Shown here piece after piece: positions 1 to 7,824 of a stretch of 61,188 bases of DNA. How positions within the stretch are numbered: the first letter of the stretch is position 1; the number at the start of each line of letters is the position of its first letter. Source of the stretch: a virus; IMG/VR virus record IMGVR_UViG_3300021088_000012, positions 1 through 61,188 of that record. One strand, 5' to 3'. Made by a program: the position numbers and the translations under genes. Below the pieces are notes generated by a model. The model was given only the letters and a program-made list of their open reading frames with translations. It searched no databases and was not told the DNA's origin.

Positions 1-185
1 ATTGTAGAGGCTGCAGCGAGTGCAGCGATTGCAGCGGTTGCCGCGGTTGCGGCGGTTGCAGCGATTGCAGCGGTTGCAGCGATTGCAGCGATTGCAGCGA
101 TTGCCGCGGTTGCAGCGGTTGCAGCGGTTGCCGCGGTTGCAGCGATTGCAGCGGTTGCCGCGGTTGCAGCGGTTGCAGCGGTTGT
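1..185 (+). repeat. 9-bp coding microrepeat array (left contig end)
   Basis: Tandem 9-bp units of the form TGC-AGC-GAT, TGC-AGC-GGT or TGC-CGC-GGT, occasionally diverged (an AGA-GGC unit and an AGC-GAG unit at the left edge). It is the same array as 60999-61188 and explains why the assembly broke here. Confidence 0.9.
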
Positions 186-572
186 TATTACCAAACTAAT
201 CTTGAAGGCGAGAAAGACGCCACAGGAACAGGTGAGACTTTGGAACAAATAGGATTCCCCAATGTACCAGTAATTGAAAATATTCATCAGAAAATATTTG
301 AGGCTGCTTCCGGTCCTAAGGCATTGAATATGGGTAATTGGCATACCTGCGATACAACACATTGCCGGGCTGGATGGGTGGAATTCCTGGCGGGTGAGGA
401 AGGAAAGGTGCTCGCTACTAAGACCTCTACACTTTTCGCGGCGATGCAGATCTATAAGAAATCTTCTCCCGAAATAAGGGTATGGCCTCCGAGATTCTTT
501 GAGGACAATGAAACGGCATTGGCTGACATGAAAAAATGCGCTGAACTGGAGAAGGAAAAACAAAAAGCATGA
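1..572 (+). CDS. Cys-x-x repeat protein, C-terminal part (gene continues from the other contig end)
   Basis: The window opens inside a reading frame with Cys at every third codon: 21 Cys codons spaced exactly 9 bp from position 3 to 183, separated by Ser/Arg then Asp/Gly. The frame runs without a stop through 240 (where a TTG could be mistaken for a start) to the stop at 570-572. After the repeats come a short linker and a globular C-terminal domain with W-H-T-C and T-H-C-R-A-G-W motifs (around 350-380). The gene starts at 60873 near the other contig end; a direct join keeps the frame and gives about 295 residues with some 42 Cys. Repeat plus Trp/Cys domain is a combination I know from phage genomes, but its function is unknown; metal binding or a Cys-lined solenoid are possible. 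The next gene overlaps by ATGA. Confidence 0.8.
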   Translation, partial: CRGCSECSDCSGCRGCGGCSDCSGCSDCSDCSDCRGCSGCSGCRGCSDCSGCRGCSGCSGCYYQTNLEGEKDATGTGETLEQIGFPNVPVIENIHQKIFEAASGPKALNMGNWHTCDTTHCRAGWVEFLAGEEGKVLATKTSTLFAAMQIYKKSSPEIRVWPPRFFEDNETALADMKKCAELEKEKQKA

Positions 573-949
573 GCAAAGACATCTTACATCCGATCTTCGA
601 AAAAGAGGAGCTGAAAGCAATCTCCCCTGAATGGCTGGAAGCCCACGGATTTGCCCTGGTGACCCCTGGAGTGCAAGAAAAATGGGAATATTTTCCAGCC
701 GTCTTCGATGTGCCAGGTGACCCGGAGGACGGGGACCTCTGCTATTTGGAAAAAAAGTTAGACCGAAAGCAATTCTGCATTGTGCTAAGTCCTAATAAAT
801 ATTCCACCGGAGAAAAATACTTTAGGTTCGAAATATACATTCAGGAAGACATCGGTTGCGGATTCGTAAATATTCCCAATCAATTCACCGAGATGACGGA
901 ATATCACTTCAGCCTTCTTTATGAGGCAATAAGGAGGGAAAAGCTATGA
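569..949 (+). CDS. Hypothetical phage protein (126 aa)
   Basis: Start ATG overlaps the stop of the Cys-repeat gene (ATGA), and its own stop overlaps the next start, so it belongs to a coupled operon. The protein is acidic, soluble, with no signal peptide or membrane segment. The C-terminal part ending in a tyrosine/leucine-rich helix resembles short conserved proteins of Bacteroidota phages. I do not recognise a function. Confidence 0.75.
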   Translation: MSKDILHPIFEKEELKAISPEWLEAHGFALVTPGVQEKWEYFPAVFDVPGDPEDGDLCYLEKKLDRKQFCIVLSPNKYSTGEKYFRFEIYIQEDIGCGFVNIPNQFTEMTEYHFSLLYEAIRREKL

Positions 950-1323
950 TCAGGACAACCGAATTGCGCATCGGCAACCGTCTTTGGCCTTTTCGCGTCC
1001 TAAACCCGAAAAACATTCCACTGATGGGATATTCTATATGCGTTAGGCATCTTGCCTATTCGGATGAGGAATTGAACGGTGATTGGGAAGGCATCCCCCT
1101 GACTCCTGAGATCATGGAAAAGTGCGGGTTTGATGTCAATGGAAGGCGATACCACCAAGATCCATTATTGGTATTCGATTACAACGACAAGATGGCTATT
1201 ATGGAGATATGTGATAAACAGGAATGGGAGCATTCAGAAATTGAAATTTCCTGTAAATATCTTCACCAACTTCAAAATCTTTTCTTCGCCCTTACCGGGG
1301 AAGAGCTAAAAATACAGATATGA
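946..1323 (+). CDS. Conserved Bacteroidota phage protein of the 'RIGN ... LTGEEL' type (125 aa)
   Basis: Soluble protein with three motifs I associate with a frequent small protein of Bacteroidota phages and prophages: E-L-R-I-G-N near the N terminus, I-P-L-T-P-E-I near residue 50, and a C-terminal Y-L-H-Q-L-Q-N-L-F-F-A-L-T-G-E-E-L. The family has no known function as far as I know. Overlaps both neighbours by ATGA. Confidence 0.85.
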   Translation: MIRTTELRIGNRLWPFRVLNPKNIPLMGYSICVRHLAYSDEELNGDWEGIPLTPEIMEKCGFDVNGRRYHQDPLLVFDYNDKMAIMEICDKQEWEHSEIEISCKYLHQLQNLFFALTGEELKIQI

Positions 1324-1586
1324 ATGATATACGCCTAGAACGAGATAAGGCAATTGCCGATTTTGTGCAGATAACGGCTGTGAGAGTAATAGAACAATCG
1401 AAACGTATATCTATGTTAACAGATCAGTTAAAGGCAACATCATGGTGGCGATTTAGGATGCGTCGGAGATTGAAAAGAGCCATTCGGTTTGAGGGGGCTT
1501 TCACTGCTACAATCGCCAGTAGGGCGGCTTCTCGAATAGCTATCGAAATATCTACTCCAATACCAACTGATTATAAAAACAGATAA
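1320..1586 (+). CDS. Small basic helical protein (88 aa)
   Basis: Starts inside the previous stop (ATGA). Predicted all-helical, with an Arg-rich centre (R-M-R-R-R-L-K-R) and an Ala/Ser-rich C-terminal half. No family recognised. Coupling to the upstream genes supports it as real. Confidence 0.6.
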   Translation: MNDIRLERDKAIADFVQITAVRVIEQSKRISMLTDQLKATSWWRFRMRRRLKRAIRFEGAFTATIASRAASRIAIEISTPIPTDYKNR

Positions 1587-1588
1587 TC

Positions 1589-1684
1589 ATGAAAAAGTAC
1601 GCAACCCTAATCATCATAATTATCCGCTCCCTGGTCATCGGCGCGGCCCTTGCTTATGCCCTTTACGTTTTAACTCATAAATAA
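1589..1684 (+). CDS. Single-span membrane peptide (31 aa)
   Basis: ATG two bases after the previous stop. The peptide has a Lys-containing N terminus and one hydrophobic stretch of about 22 residues, so it is probably a tiny inner-membrane protein. Its stop abuts the convergent minus-strand methyltransferase gene (stop at 1685). Supported by position and hydrophobicity only. Confidence 0.55.
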   Translation: MKKYATLIIIIIRSLVIGAALAYALYVLTHK

Positions 1685-2317
1685 TCACTTCCGCCGAAAC
1701 CCGCACGAAAGTATGTTCCAGTCAGTATCACGGCGCCTTACGATGTCCTCATGCTTCGAGTAGGCCACCATGCGCCAGCCCATCTTCCACATCCATTTAC
1801 GCATTGACTCCAAGGTAAAATGGTGCAAATGTTCCCCTGGCTTCCTATGCGGCCATGTACTGAATTTATCCGTTCCCGGGAAGAATGGTAGGCTCAGAAC
1901 GATCGTCTCGCAGCGGAGGTCCTTAACAAACTGAATATTAGGGTAGTGCTCTAAAACGTCCCAGAAACAAAGGACGTCCACTACCAGGTTTATATCCTCG
2001 ATAAAGTCGCAGCCGGCAGGAACCGGGACGCCGGAAATGTCATGCCCATAGACCACGGGGATTTGCTTCTTAGCGAACTTCATAAAGGCCCCGTTCCCGT
2101 AGCCTACATCTGTGATGGATTGAATCGGCTTTCCATGGACCCCGACTGCAAATGCCAGGCGCATGCCCTGTAAAAGCTCATTTTGACGAACATATTCCGG
2201 GGTGTCATAGGTTGCACAATAATTCCCATCATACAAATAAGGCTCAGGGTTAACCTGGTGGACGACACCATAACGGTCTGTCTTGTATTCGGCTCCGTCG
2301 ATCTCAAATTTTCTCAT
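1685..2317 (-). CDS. Class I SAM-dependent methyltransferase (210 aa)
   Basis: Rossmann-type methyltransferase: motif I D-V-G-Y-G-N-G-A-F (about residues 70-78) would bind S-adenosylmethionine, and C-F-W-D-V-L-E-H (about 118-125) matches the post-strand-4 motif of Methyltransf_11/23-type enzymes. These commonly methylate small molecules or sugars. It is the last gene of the minus-strand cluster that also holds glycosyltransferase-like genes, which suggests action on a glycan rather than on DNA (inference). The start ATG overlaps the stop of the upstream gene. Confidence 0.8.
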   Translation of the reverse strand: MRKFEIDGAEYKTDRYGVVHQVNPEPYLYDGNYCATYDTPEYVRQNELLQGMRLAFAVGVHGKPIQSITDVGYGNGAFMKFAKKQIPVVYGHDISGVPVPAGCDFIEDINLVVDVLCFWDVLEHYPNIQFVKDLRCETIVLSLPFFPGTDKFSTWPHRKPGEHLHHFTLESMRKWMWKMGWRMVAYSKHEDIVRRRDTDWNILSCGFRRK

Positions 2318-2586
2318 CTTCTGCGATTTAGTTTTTTATTGCTGAGTGTGTTTTTTCGGCGAACTTTCGGAGCAACCAAGCGAGGGGCTTTCATCATGAT
2401 GACAACGGCACTTAGTTGATTATGAACGAAGTCATCACCTGAAATACCTATTCTTAATGTCCGGGAATCTCCTATCCATCCCTTATCATAGGAAATAATC
2501 TGCTTTTTGACGAAAGGCATACCAAATGCCTCCAGGAATTCATTGGTGAACTTCATCATTTTGCGCCTGGATTTAGTCCTTTTCAT
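2314..2586 (-). CDS. Small basic hypothetical protein (90 aa)
   Basis: I place the start at 2586, overlapping the stop of the upstream GT9-like gene (ATGA); the longer open frame upstream is a shadow of that gene. Both ends are rich in Lys/Arg (N-terminal K-R-T-K-S-R-R-K, C-terminal N-K-K-L-N-R-R-R) around a neutral core. No family recognised; nucleic-acid or polyanion binding is possible from charge alone. Confidence 0.6.
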   Translation of the reverse strand: MKRTKSRRKMMKFTNEFLEAFGMPFVKKQIISYDKGWIGDSRTLRIGISGDDFVHNQLSAVVIMMKAPRLVAPKVRRKNTLSNKKLNRRR

Positions 2587-3293
2587 AGTAATGCATGCTC
2601 CCATTTCGTATAGAGCCGGACGTTTGTTTTCTGTTTTTTGAAGGCGCAATAATAATCTTTCCCAATACCCTGAGCAAGGGCTACGGCCGGCCCTTGGTTG
2701 CAATATAGTGCCCGGCAATCCCGTATAATCCTGACCATTTCCATGAAATCCTTTGTAAAGACGTAATCGATGTGACCGACTTCCTCGCAGAAGGCTTGCC
2801 AATCCTGCTCAAATCCAATGAATATTTTATTCCCTTTCACCGATTCGAAACCTTTTTTCCAATCGTAATCGGAGAACCGCCAGCGCGGTGAAAGGAACCA
2901 AACCGTATAATCCTGGCCGGTTAAATCGGTAGGAATGGTATCCAGGGTCAGCCAGGGGGCCCTATGATCGCGCCGGGCCACTCGCCAGTATTTAGCCATT
3001 GAAAGCCCGATATAGTCCCGGCCACGCCCCCTGCAGTTCCTCCAGGCATCCATATTGATATCGTAGCTGATAGCCGGATCGAACCGATCGAAGCCAAGGC
3101 CCTCATCTTTGGTCGGTAGAACCCGGAATCCCTGTAGTTCGATCAATTCCTTCAGGCCAGTGTACATAGATCCCCATCCCTCCGGATAGTAGGATTCTTT
3201 GATGTAAAGGGTCGAAATGCCCATCAGTTTCATGATCGGGACGGAGATTATTACATCGCCTGCACCTCCTGACGTTATGGCTATGCGGCCCAT
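2583..3293 (-). CDS. GT9-like glycosyltransferase (236 aa)
   Basis: Resembles family 9 glycosyltransferases (ADP-heptose:LPS heptosyltransferase fold) in a short phage form. The N-terminal S-G-G-A-G-D-V-I-I-S-V-P (residues 8-19) matches the loop after strand 1 of this GT-B fold; a C-terminal C-N-Q-G-P-A-V-A-L-A-Q-G motif (around 200-212) matches the 'G-P-xx-A-xx-G' donor-site motif. Some 100 residues shorter than typical cellular GT9 enzymes. Probable role: transfer of a sugar to a phage or host surface target; substrate unknown. The upstream HNH gene overlaps its start by 13 bp. Confidence 0.7.
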   Translation of the reverse strand: MGRIAITSGGAGDVIISVPIMKLMGISTLYIKESYYPEGWGSMYTGLKELIELQGFRVLPTKDEGLGFDRFDPAISYDINMDAWRNCRGRGRDYIGLSMAKYWRVARRDHRAPWLTLDTIPTDLTGQDYTVWFLSPRWRFSDYDWKKGFESVKGNKIFIGFEQDWQAFCEEVGHIDYVFTKDFMEMVRIIRDCRALYCNQGPAVALAQGIGKDYYCAFKKQKTNVRLYTKWEHALL

Positions 3294-3859
3294 GATTTTC
3301 CATTTTTTACCCGATATATCGTATATCTGGTGATGTTAAATCTCAGGCAAAGGCTATCAACATCCTCGTTACTGGATCTGATTTCATCAGCAATTGCTTG
3401 ATTTATCTTTGCGCGTCTGCTGTTTCTAGAATTTATGGAATGAGGGACCCATCGAATATTATCAAGTTCGTAATTGCCATCATTTTCCATTCTATCCATA
3501 TCGTAGCCCTCGACATATAGATGCTGCACATCGTTAAAAAAATTGTTGAAGGTAAGCCAGCGGGGGCAAACCGTTATCCCCCGGCCTCCCCAATCTTTAT
3601 ATTGAGGATGAGGTTTGTAAAAACATCTTTGCAGCATATTTTTATATACCTGGTACAGTTTTTTGCGCTTCGGATCGTGATAGCATATTTCATAAGTATT
3701 GCTTTGTCGGGTCAAATTGTTGGTTGATCTTATAATCTGCTTACCGCATTCGCAGATACAGACCCAAAATGTTTCTTCACCGACGTTTGGAGCGGGATAT
3801 AATATCGTAATTGTTCCCTTTTTAATGCCCGTAAGATCGCGTCTATGATTTGCCATCAT
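3281..3859 (-). CDS. HNH homing-type endonuclease
   Basis: About 192 residues, starting at the tandem ATG pair (3859 or 3856); the longer open frame reaching 3952 lies in the neighbouring gene. The core has the free-standing phage HNH signature: W/Y-K-N-M-xx-R-C, Y-K-D-W-G-G-R-G-I-T-V-C-P-R-W, then D-R-M-E-N-D-G-N-Y-E-L-D-N-I-R-W and N-S-R-N-S-R. An N-terminal C-x-C-G zinc-knuckle-like motif and a C-terminal helix-turn-helix-like segment may set DNA target choice. It sits between two glycan-cluster genes and is visibly more AT-rich than they are, as expected of an invading homing endonuclease. Confidence 0.85.
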   Translation of the reverse strand: MMANHRRDLTGIKKGTITILYPAPNVGEETFWVCICECGKQIIRSTNNLTRQSNTYEICYHDPKRKKLYQVYKNMLQRCFYKPHPQYKDWGGRGITVCPRWLTFNNFFNDVQHLYVEGYDMDRMENDGNYELDNIRWVPHSINSRNSRRAKINQAIADEIRSSNEDVDSLCLRFNITRYTIYRVKNGKSWAA

Positions 3860-3866
3860 GAATAAA

Positions 3867-4502
3867 TTAAACTGTACAAATGAGGATTCCATCAATAACA
3901 GGGTTTGCAGCCATGGTGAACCGATAATTCGGATTGATCCGAAGCAGGGCATCCTTTATGTCTTGCTTCGAATATCCGACACGGTCCTCATAGAAAATAT
4001 GCCAATCATCAATTATAATCGTGTGGCTCTTTATCGGATGCCTTCCGATTTGCTCCAGCTCCTTCAGAAGGGGGAAGGGATTCGCGCCTGGATCTTCACC
4101 TTCGAAGAATTGCCAATGGCCATCTAAAAAAAGCGTCATTGGTTCCTGAATATCCTTGATGATCTCCAAAAGAAAAATGGCGCTATCCCCGGTCCACAAT
4201 TTCACCGGTTTGGGCTCTCCTTCTGGCCGAGGGATCAAATCGAACCGGTGGCGGCAGAATTTCGTGTTCTCCGGGTCAATGTCGATGGACCGCACTTCGG
4301 AAAAACCAGCGTCAAGGAAGGCTTGAATTCCATCGCCGCGCCAGGATCCAGTTTCAATCCCGATGCGGTTGGGATATTCTTTAAAAAGCGATCTATTTGG
4401 GGGAAGTGACATTTTATTTGATTTTAAAGGTTCATCTGATTCAGCATGGAGGTTTTCAACCATTGTGAAGGCTCCCGCTACTTTTACCAGTTCGCGTTTC
4501 AT
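3867..4502 (-). CDS. SAM-methyltransferase-like protein (211 aa)
   Basis: The segment I-G-I-E-T-G-S-W-R-G-D-G-I-Q (about 47-60), followed by the acidic strand end S-I-D-I-D-P-E and later L-W-T-G-D-S-A and T-I-I-I-D-D-W-H, has the layout of class I methyltransferases that act on sugars or small molecules. The motif I glycines are atypical, so activity is uncertain. Start overlaps the upstream stop (ATGA). Located between an HNH insertion and a GT9-like gene in the minus-strand cluster. Confidence 0.65.
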   Translation of the reverse strand: MKRELVKVAGAFTMVENLHAESDEPLKSNKMSLPPNRSLFKEYPNRIGIETGSWRGDGIQAFLDAGFSEVRSIDIDPENTKFCRHRFDLIPRPEGEPKPVKLWTGDSAIFLLEIIKDIQEPMTLFLDGHWQFFEGEDPGANPFPLLKELEQIGRHPIKSHTIIIDDWHIFYEDRVGYSKQDIKDALLRINPNYRFTMAANPVIDGILICTV

Positions 4503-4870
4503 AATTGCTCCATTTGTCTTTCCAATTCTGAATTATAATGCTTTTCAACCTTGATCGATTTTGCATAATCATTCGCTATTTCCAGAAGCCTTTTCTTCAG
4601 ATCGAAAGAACTTTCATCCCATATTTCCAAGATGCCAGGATTGCCCCCCAATCCATTTTGAAAGCTAAGAACCATTGGATTAAAATGAATCATTATTCTT
4701 TGATCTGGTTTCTCTTCAATAATTGCAGGATCTGGCCTTAATTCAAAGTGAAACCTGTAAGGGTAGATGTCATTCCAAAAAAGGAAAGACCTTTTTTGAA
4801 GGACGCTTTCAATGCACCCGTCTTTAAAATTTACTTTATGTCGGACCCCGGGCCAATAATTTATAATCAT
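4499..4870 (-). CDS. Hypothetical protein in the glycan cluster (123 aa)
   Basis: Overlaps both neighbours by ATGA, so it is translated with the flanking transferase genes. Soluble, mixed alpha/beta, Phe/Tyr-rich N-terminal half, helical C terminus. I do not recognise it. Confidence 0.65.
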   Translation of the reverse strand: MIINYWPGVRHKVNFKDGCIESVLQKRSFLFWNDIYPYRFHFELRPDPAIIEEKPDQRIMIHFNPMVLSFQNGLGGNPGILEIWDESSFDLKKRLLEIANDYAKSIKVEKHYNSELERQMEQL

Positions 4871-5726
4871 AACTTAGATTTTAGATCATAAACATCTTTT
4901 ACCCAATCAAATATCTGTTTTGGAGTGCAGAAAAAACACTCCTTAAAGGTGCCTGAATCAATCAATTCAGGATCGCACCAGGTCCGCGGGAGTTTCGGCA
5001 GGCTCTTTTCGGGATAAAACATGACCCCGGGCCGGTGAAGCAATCCGCACAAAATTCCCAACCCAGAAGGGAAATAGAACCCATAGGAAAGCCTTTTCAT
5101 CATTTCGATCACATACCCCAAGGGTTTACCGATCGTTGAAATATAGCTGATGTGGTTCGCCTGCAGGAGGTTTCGGAGATTCAATGCAAGTTCCGCGTCC
5201 CATTCAGCCCCGATTTGTACAAAGGTCGCTTCCGGGATAAGACCTCGGAGCATTTTGATAAGTTCCAGCCAGCCCTGCTCGGTCCAAAAACCCCAATTGC
5301 GTGCCGTACTATAAGCACTTGCGTAGATCCCTATGTAAGGCCCTCTCGGGAAATCACTTTTTACCACTTCCTCCCACTCTGCTGTTTGAAAGGGCAAAGA
5401 ATAGCTGGTAGGAAGATCCGGCAGGAAGTTTTCGATCCGATTGCCGGCTTCTAGGAATTCGTTAGCAGAGAGGAAGAAATCCTGCTCCGTTATCTGGCTC
5501 CAATGCTTTTTGGTTCGCTGAATGTTTCGGGGGCCAACGACCGAATAAGGAAGGCCCGGGACATATTCGCAGGAGGCAAAATACTGCGGAAGCAAATCAA
5601 CTACTTGTCGACCTCTTTGAGGCAAACCATTATGCATCTGGATATTAAAACGCTCTTTGCTACTTCCCAGCTTCATAGCGAGCCACAAAAATCCCCTATG
5701 CCCGGATTGGTTTTAATTATTCTCAT
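4867..5726 (-). CDS. GT9-like glycosyltransferase with a -1 frame break near the N terminus
   Basis: The downstream frame (4867-5688) encodes a GT9-like GT-B enzyme: N-I-Q-M-H-N-G-L-P-Q-R-G-R, a central strand-loop Y-I-G-I-Y-A-S-A-Y-S-T-A-R-N-W with the 'x-S-A-xx-R-x-W' acceptor of this fold, and a C-terminal F-Y-F-P-S-G-L-G-I-L-C-G-L. It lacks a proper N terminus. The correct N terminus, starting at an ATG (5726) that overlaps the upstream stop, is present one frame away (M-R-I-I-K-T-N-P-G-I-G-D-F) and ends after 17 codons. One extra T in the T5 run (5687-5691, read on the minus strand) would join the two exactly at D-F-L-W-L-A-M. Either a homopolymer sequencing error, a real inactivating deletion, or slippage. 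Confidence 0.7.
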
Positions 5727-6202
5727 TTTAAAAATCCTTTATATAATAATAATACCTCTTTAGGCTCCATTTGTGGCCTTATTAAAGAATGATTAATAAT
5801 ATTCAACATATCTTCGTCCGACCAATTGATTTCACTTCCTCGCTTATAAATATGCCATCCGTTGGGAACGGTCACTTTGCAATCATTCGAATATTTACTA
5901 TGCTCAACATCAAAAAATTTTTCCTCAATTACTTTATTGCTATCTGAAACAGGTGCCTTTTCAAATTTCACCAGCTTTTTGCAGATCTGATCGTATCGTT
6001 CATGCAAGTCTTTGATTTGCTGATAAACACTTTCCTTGAAGGCCTTTTGCTCTTCATCCCGGACGGCTTCGGCATGAGATGAATTGTTTAATCTTTTTGT
6101 CAATTCTGTTGCTGCTAGATTGAAAAGCGGTGCGGGAATCATTCCCATAGAGCTATTGACAATTGTTATAAGCTCCTGATTTGTAAATTCATTTATTGAC
6201 AT
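5723..6202 (-). CDS. Hypothetical protein (159 aa)
   Basis: Start chosen at 6202 because its ATG begins a conserved-looking N terminus (M-S-I-N-E-F) and overlaps the upstream gene by only 14 bp. Mostly helical with a central coiled-coil-like stretch (about 50-95); the end ...Y-K-G-F-L-K is directly coupled to the GT9-like gene by ATGA. No family recognised. Confidence 0.65.
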   Translation of the reverse strand: MSINEFTNQELITIVNSSMGMIPAPLFNLAATELTKRLNNSSHAEAVRDEEQKAFKESVYQQIKDLHERYDQICKKLVKFEKAPVSDSNKVIEEKFFDVEHSKYSNDCKVTVPNGWHIYKRGSEINWSDEDMLNIINHSLIRPQMEPKEVLLLYKGFLK

Positions 6203-6416
6203 TATCTTGCGTTTTTGGTTTCTCATTAAAAATCCGCTTGCCGGCCATCCATATTCCGTGGCCGCCCAACACCAGGGGCCAGAACAACGCCACTCCAATA
6301 TTGCGGATATCGAAGAAAGAATCCTTGCTCACCTCTACCTCATTGGTGCAGATCAGAAAAAGGGCTATCCCGCAGGTGAGGGCATAAAGGATGCAGGCGG
6401 TGATTATCCAGATCAT
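6189..6416 (-). CDS. Small membrane protein (75 aa)
   Basis: Two hydrophobic segments (about residues 2-22 and 40-58) joined by an acidic loop, with a basic C-terminal tail; predicted inner-membrane hairpin. Starts inside the stop of the GIY-YIG gene. It may anchor products of the surrounding glycan cluster at the membrane (inference). Confidence 0.6.
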   Translation of the reverse strand: MIWIITACILYALTCGIALFLICTNEVEVSKDSFFDIRNIGVALFWPLVLGGHGIWMAGKRIFNEKPKTQDNVNK

Positions 6417-7165
6417 AGTGAAATTGTTTTAACATATGTTATTTTACCATCTACTATAACCTTTTTTCTTCCTTTACCAGCCAACCCGATCTTCTTTTTA
6501 TGCTCATCACTAAAAACTCTTCCCTTTCCCGCTTCGCTCATATTTCTTCTCGCCTCATCAGTTACGGGAAGCTTATTTTTCTGTGCTAGGCTCATTCTGG
6601 CCCTTGATTCCGATGATCTTTTTAGGCCCAGTTGATTATTGGGCTTACCTTTTTTTGAATCGCTCAGTTTCTTCTTAGTTGCATCGCTCATAATGCGATT
6701 TTTTGAACTTGCGCTCATTTTTTGCCTTGTCTCTTCAGAAAAATTAACTCCTAATCTGGTTTTTAATTTTGGATTCCCTTTAAGTGCTTTGCTTATTTTT
6801 TCTCTTGTTTCCTGAGAAACAAATCTGCCTTTGAAAGCTATGCTCAATTTTCTCTTCTCTTCTTCTCCCAATTTACCGCGCGTCCCACCTTCTTTCAAAT
6901 TCAACAATTTAACACCGCAATCTTTATATAATTTCATGTATAAGCATTCATATTCATTTAATATTGATTGCGTTATATCATCGGGAAGTTCGTGAATTAT
7001 CTCAAAGCAATGATTATTTGACCCATACTTATTGAAAGACTTCATAAGTAATGTGGTTTTCTTTTTAGAGGGCTTACGATGGTCATGCCATCTTTGCTTC
7101 ATATTTCTCGATTGTCCAATATAAATCGAATTGGAAGGTGAAATTATTCTGTAAATTCCAGTCAT
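6413..7165 (-). CDS. GIY-YIG homing endonuclease with NUMOD3 repeats (250 aa)
   Basis: N terminus M-T-G-I-Y-R-I-x-S-P-S-N-S-I-Y-I-G-Q-S-x-N gives the GIY...YIG pair, with Arg and Glu residues further on as in the GIY-YIG nuclease domain. The C-terminal two thirds consist of repeated NUMOD3 DNA-binding modules (E-E-x-R-x-K-x-S-x-x-x-K-G-x), at least five from about residue 100 to 235. AT-rich compared with neighbours. It is fused into the cluster by ATGA overlaps on both sides, so it behaves as a cargo gene between the membrane protein and the Stealth-like transferase. Confidence 0.92.
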   Translation of the reverse strand: MTGIYRIISPSNSIYIGQSRNMKQRWHDHRKPSKKKTTLLMKSFNKYGSNNHCFEIIHELPDDITQSILNEYECLYMKLYKDCGVKLLNLKEGGTRGKLGEEEKRKLSIAFKGRFVSQETREKISKALKGNPKLKTRLGVNFSEETRQKMSASSKNRIMSDATKKKLSDSKKGKPNNQLGLKRSSESRARMSLAQKNKLPVTDEARRNMSEAGKGRVFSDEHKKKIGLAGKGRKKVIVDGKITYVKTISL

Positions 7166-7824
7166 ATTTCGAATTTAGATTTTTTAGGATATATTTTATC
7201 CATCAAAGGAATACATTTATCAATAACGCCATCCGCAGTACTAAACCAATCTCTTCCTTTCAAGTCTTTTAAAATAAATGGAGTTCTAAATTTACAATCT
7301 TCCATTTGCCTCCCTTTAATTCCGGCAAACTGTGAAAAAATCGATTTTACGCATAGTCCCCAAGGCAGATCCCATCGGCAACTACGCATCCGGTAAAGCA
7401 GAGATCGTTGCATGGTCATGGGCACGTGTATATCAAAATTGTTCCCTTTAGGTGCCACGCGGATCGTATTGGCTACCGTCTTTTTATAGTTAGAGTTTCT
7501 GGAAAGGCTGTAGAATTTATTAAGCAGGCTTACATCCCAGCCATATTGCTCCTGCCAGGGAGCCATCAAAAAGTGATCATCATGCGCCATCAAAAATTCA
7601 TCCTCCGGGCATAAAAGGAGCTTTTCGAACATATTCCGCTCCCGTTGGTGCGCTTCTGGCCGGTCGGTCGCCGTGATGTGCTCAACCCCTTGAATCCACC
7701 CCGGCATTCCCCCTATAACGTAAATTTTATCTGGCTTAACGTAAATTTCGAATCCGCGGAGAGCGAATCGAAGATCAAGGTAATCATTATTCGTTTCGGA
7801 TGCCAAAGGGATGCAAATTGTCAT
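7162..7824 (-). CDS. Stealth-like/GT-A-like glycosyl or glycosyl-phosphate transferase (220 aa)
   Basis: First gene of the minus-strand cluster. Begins with a hydrophobic strand and S-E-T-N-N-D-Y-L-D-L-R-F-A-L-R, as in GT-A-type proteins that act on surface polysaccharide, and has E-F-L-M-A-H-D-D-H-F-L (about 77-87), resembling the D-D-D-x-F metal site of Stealth capsule phosphotransferases. Arg-rich R-S-C-R-W-D-L-P follows near 145. Likely transfers a sugar or sugar phosphate; substrate unknown. Its ATG faces the divergent promoter region. Confidence 0.6.
   Translation of the reverse strand: MTICIPLASETNNDYLDLRFALRGFEIYVKPDKIYVIGGMPGWIQGVEHITATDRPEAHQRERNMFEKLLLCPEDEFLMAHDDHFLMAPWQEQYGWDVSLLNKFYSLSRNSNYKKTVANTIRVAPKGNNFDIHVPMTMQRSLLYRMRSCRWDLPWGLCVKSIFSQFAGIKGRQMEDCKFRTPFILKDLKGRDWFSTADGVIDKCIPLMDKIYPKKSKFEI

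Noticed and set aside
1-185. CRISPR-like or minisatellite array at the contig ends
   Set aside because: The units are 9 bp without spacers and lie in one open frame with Cys at each third codon; this is a coding repeat.
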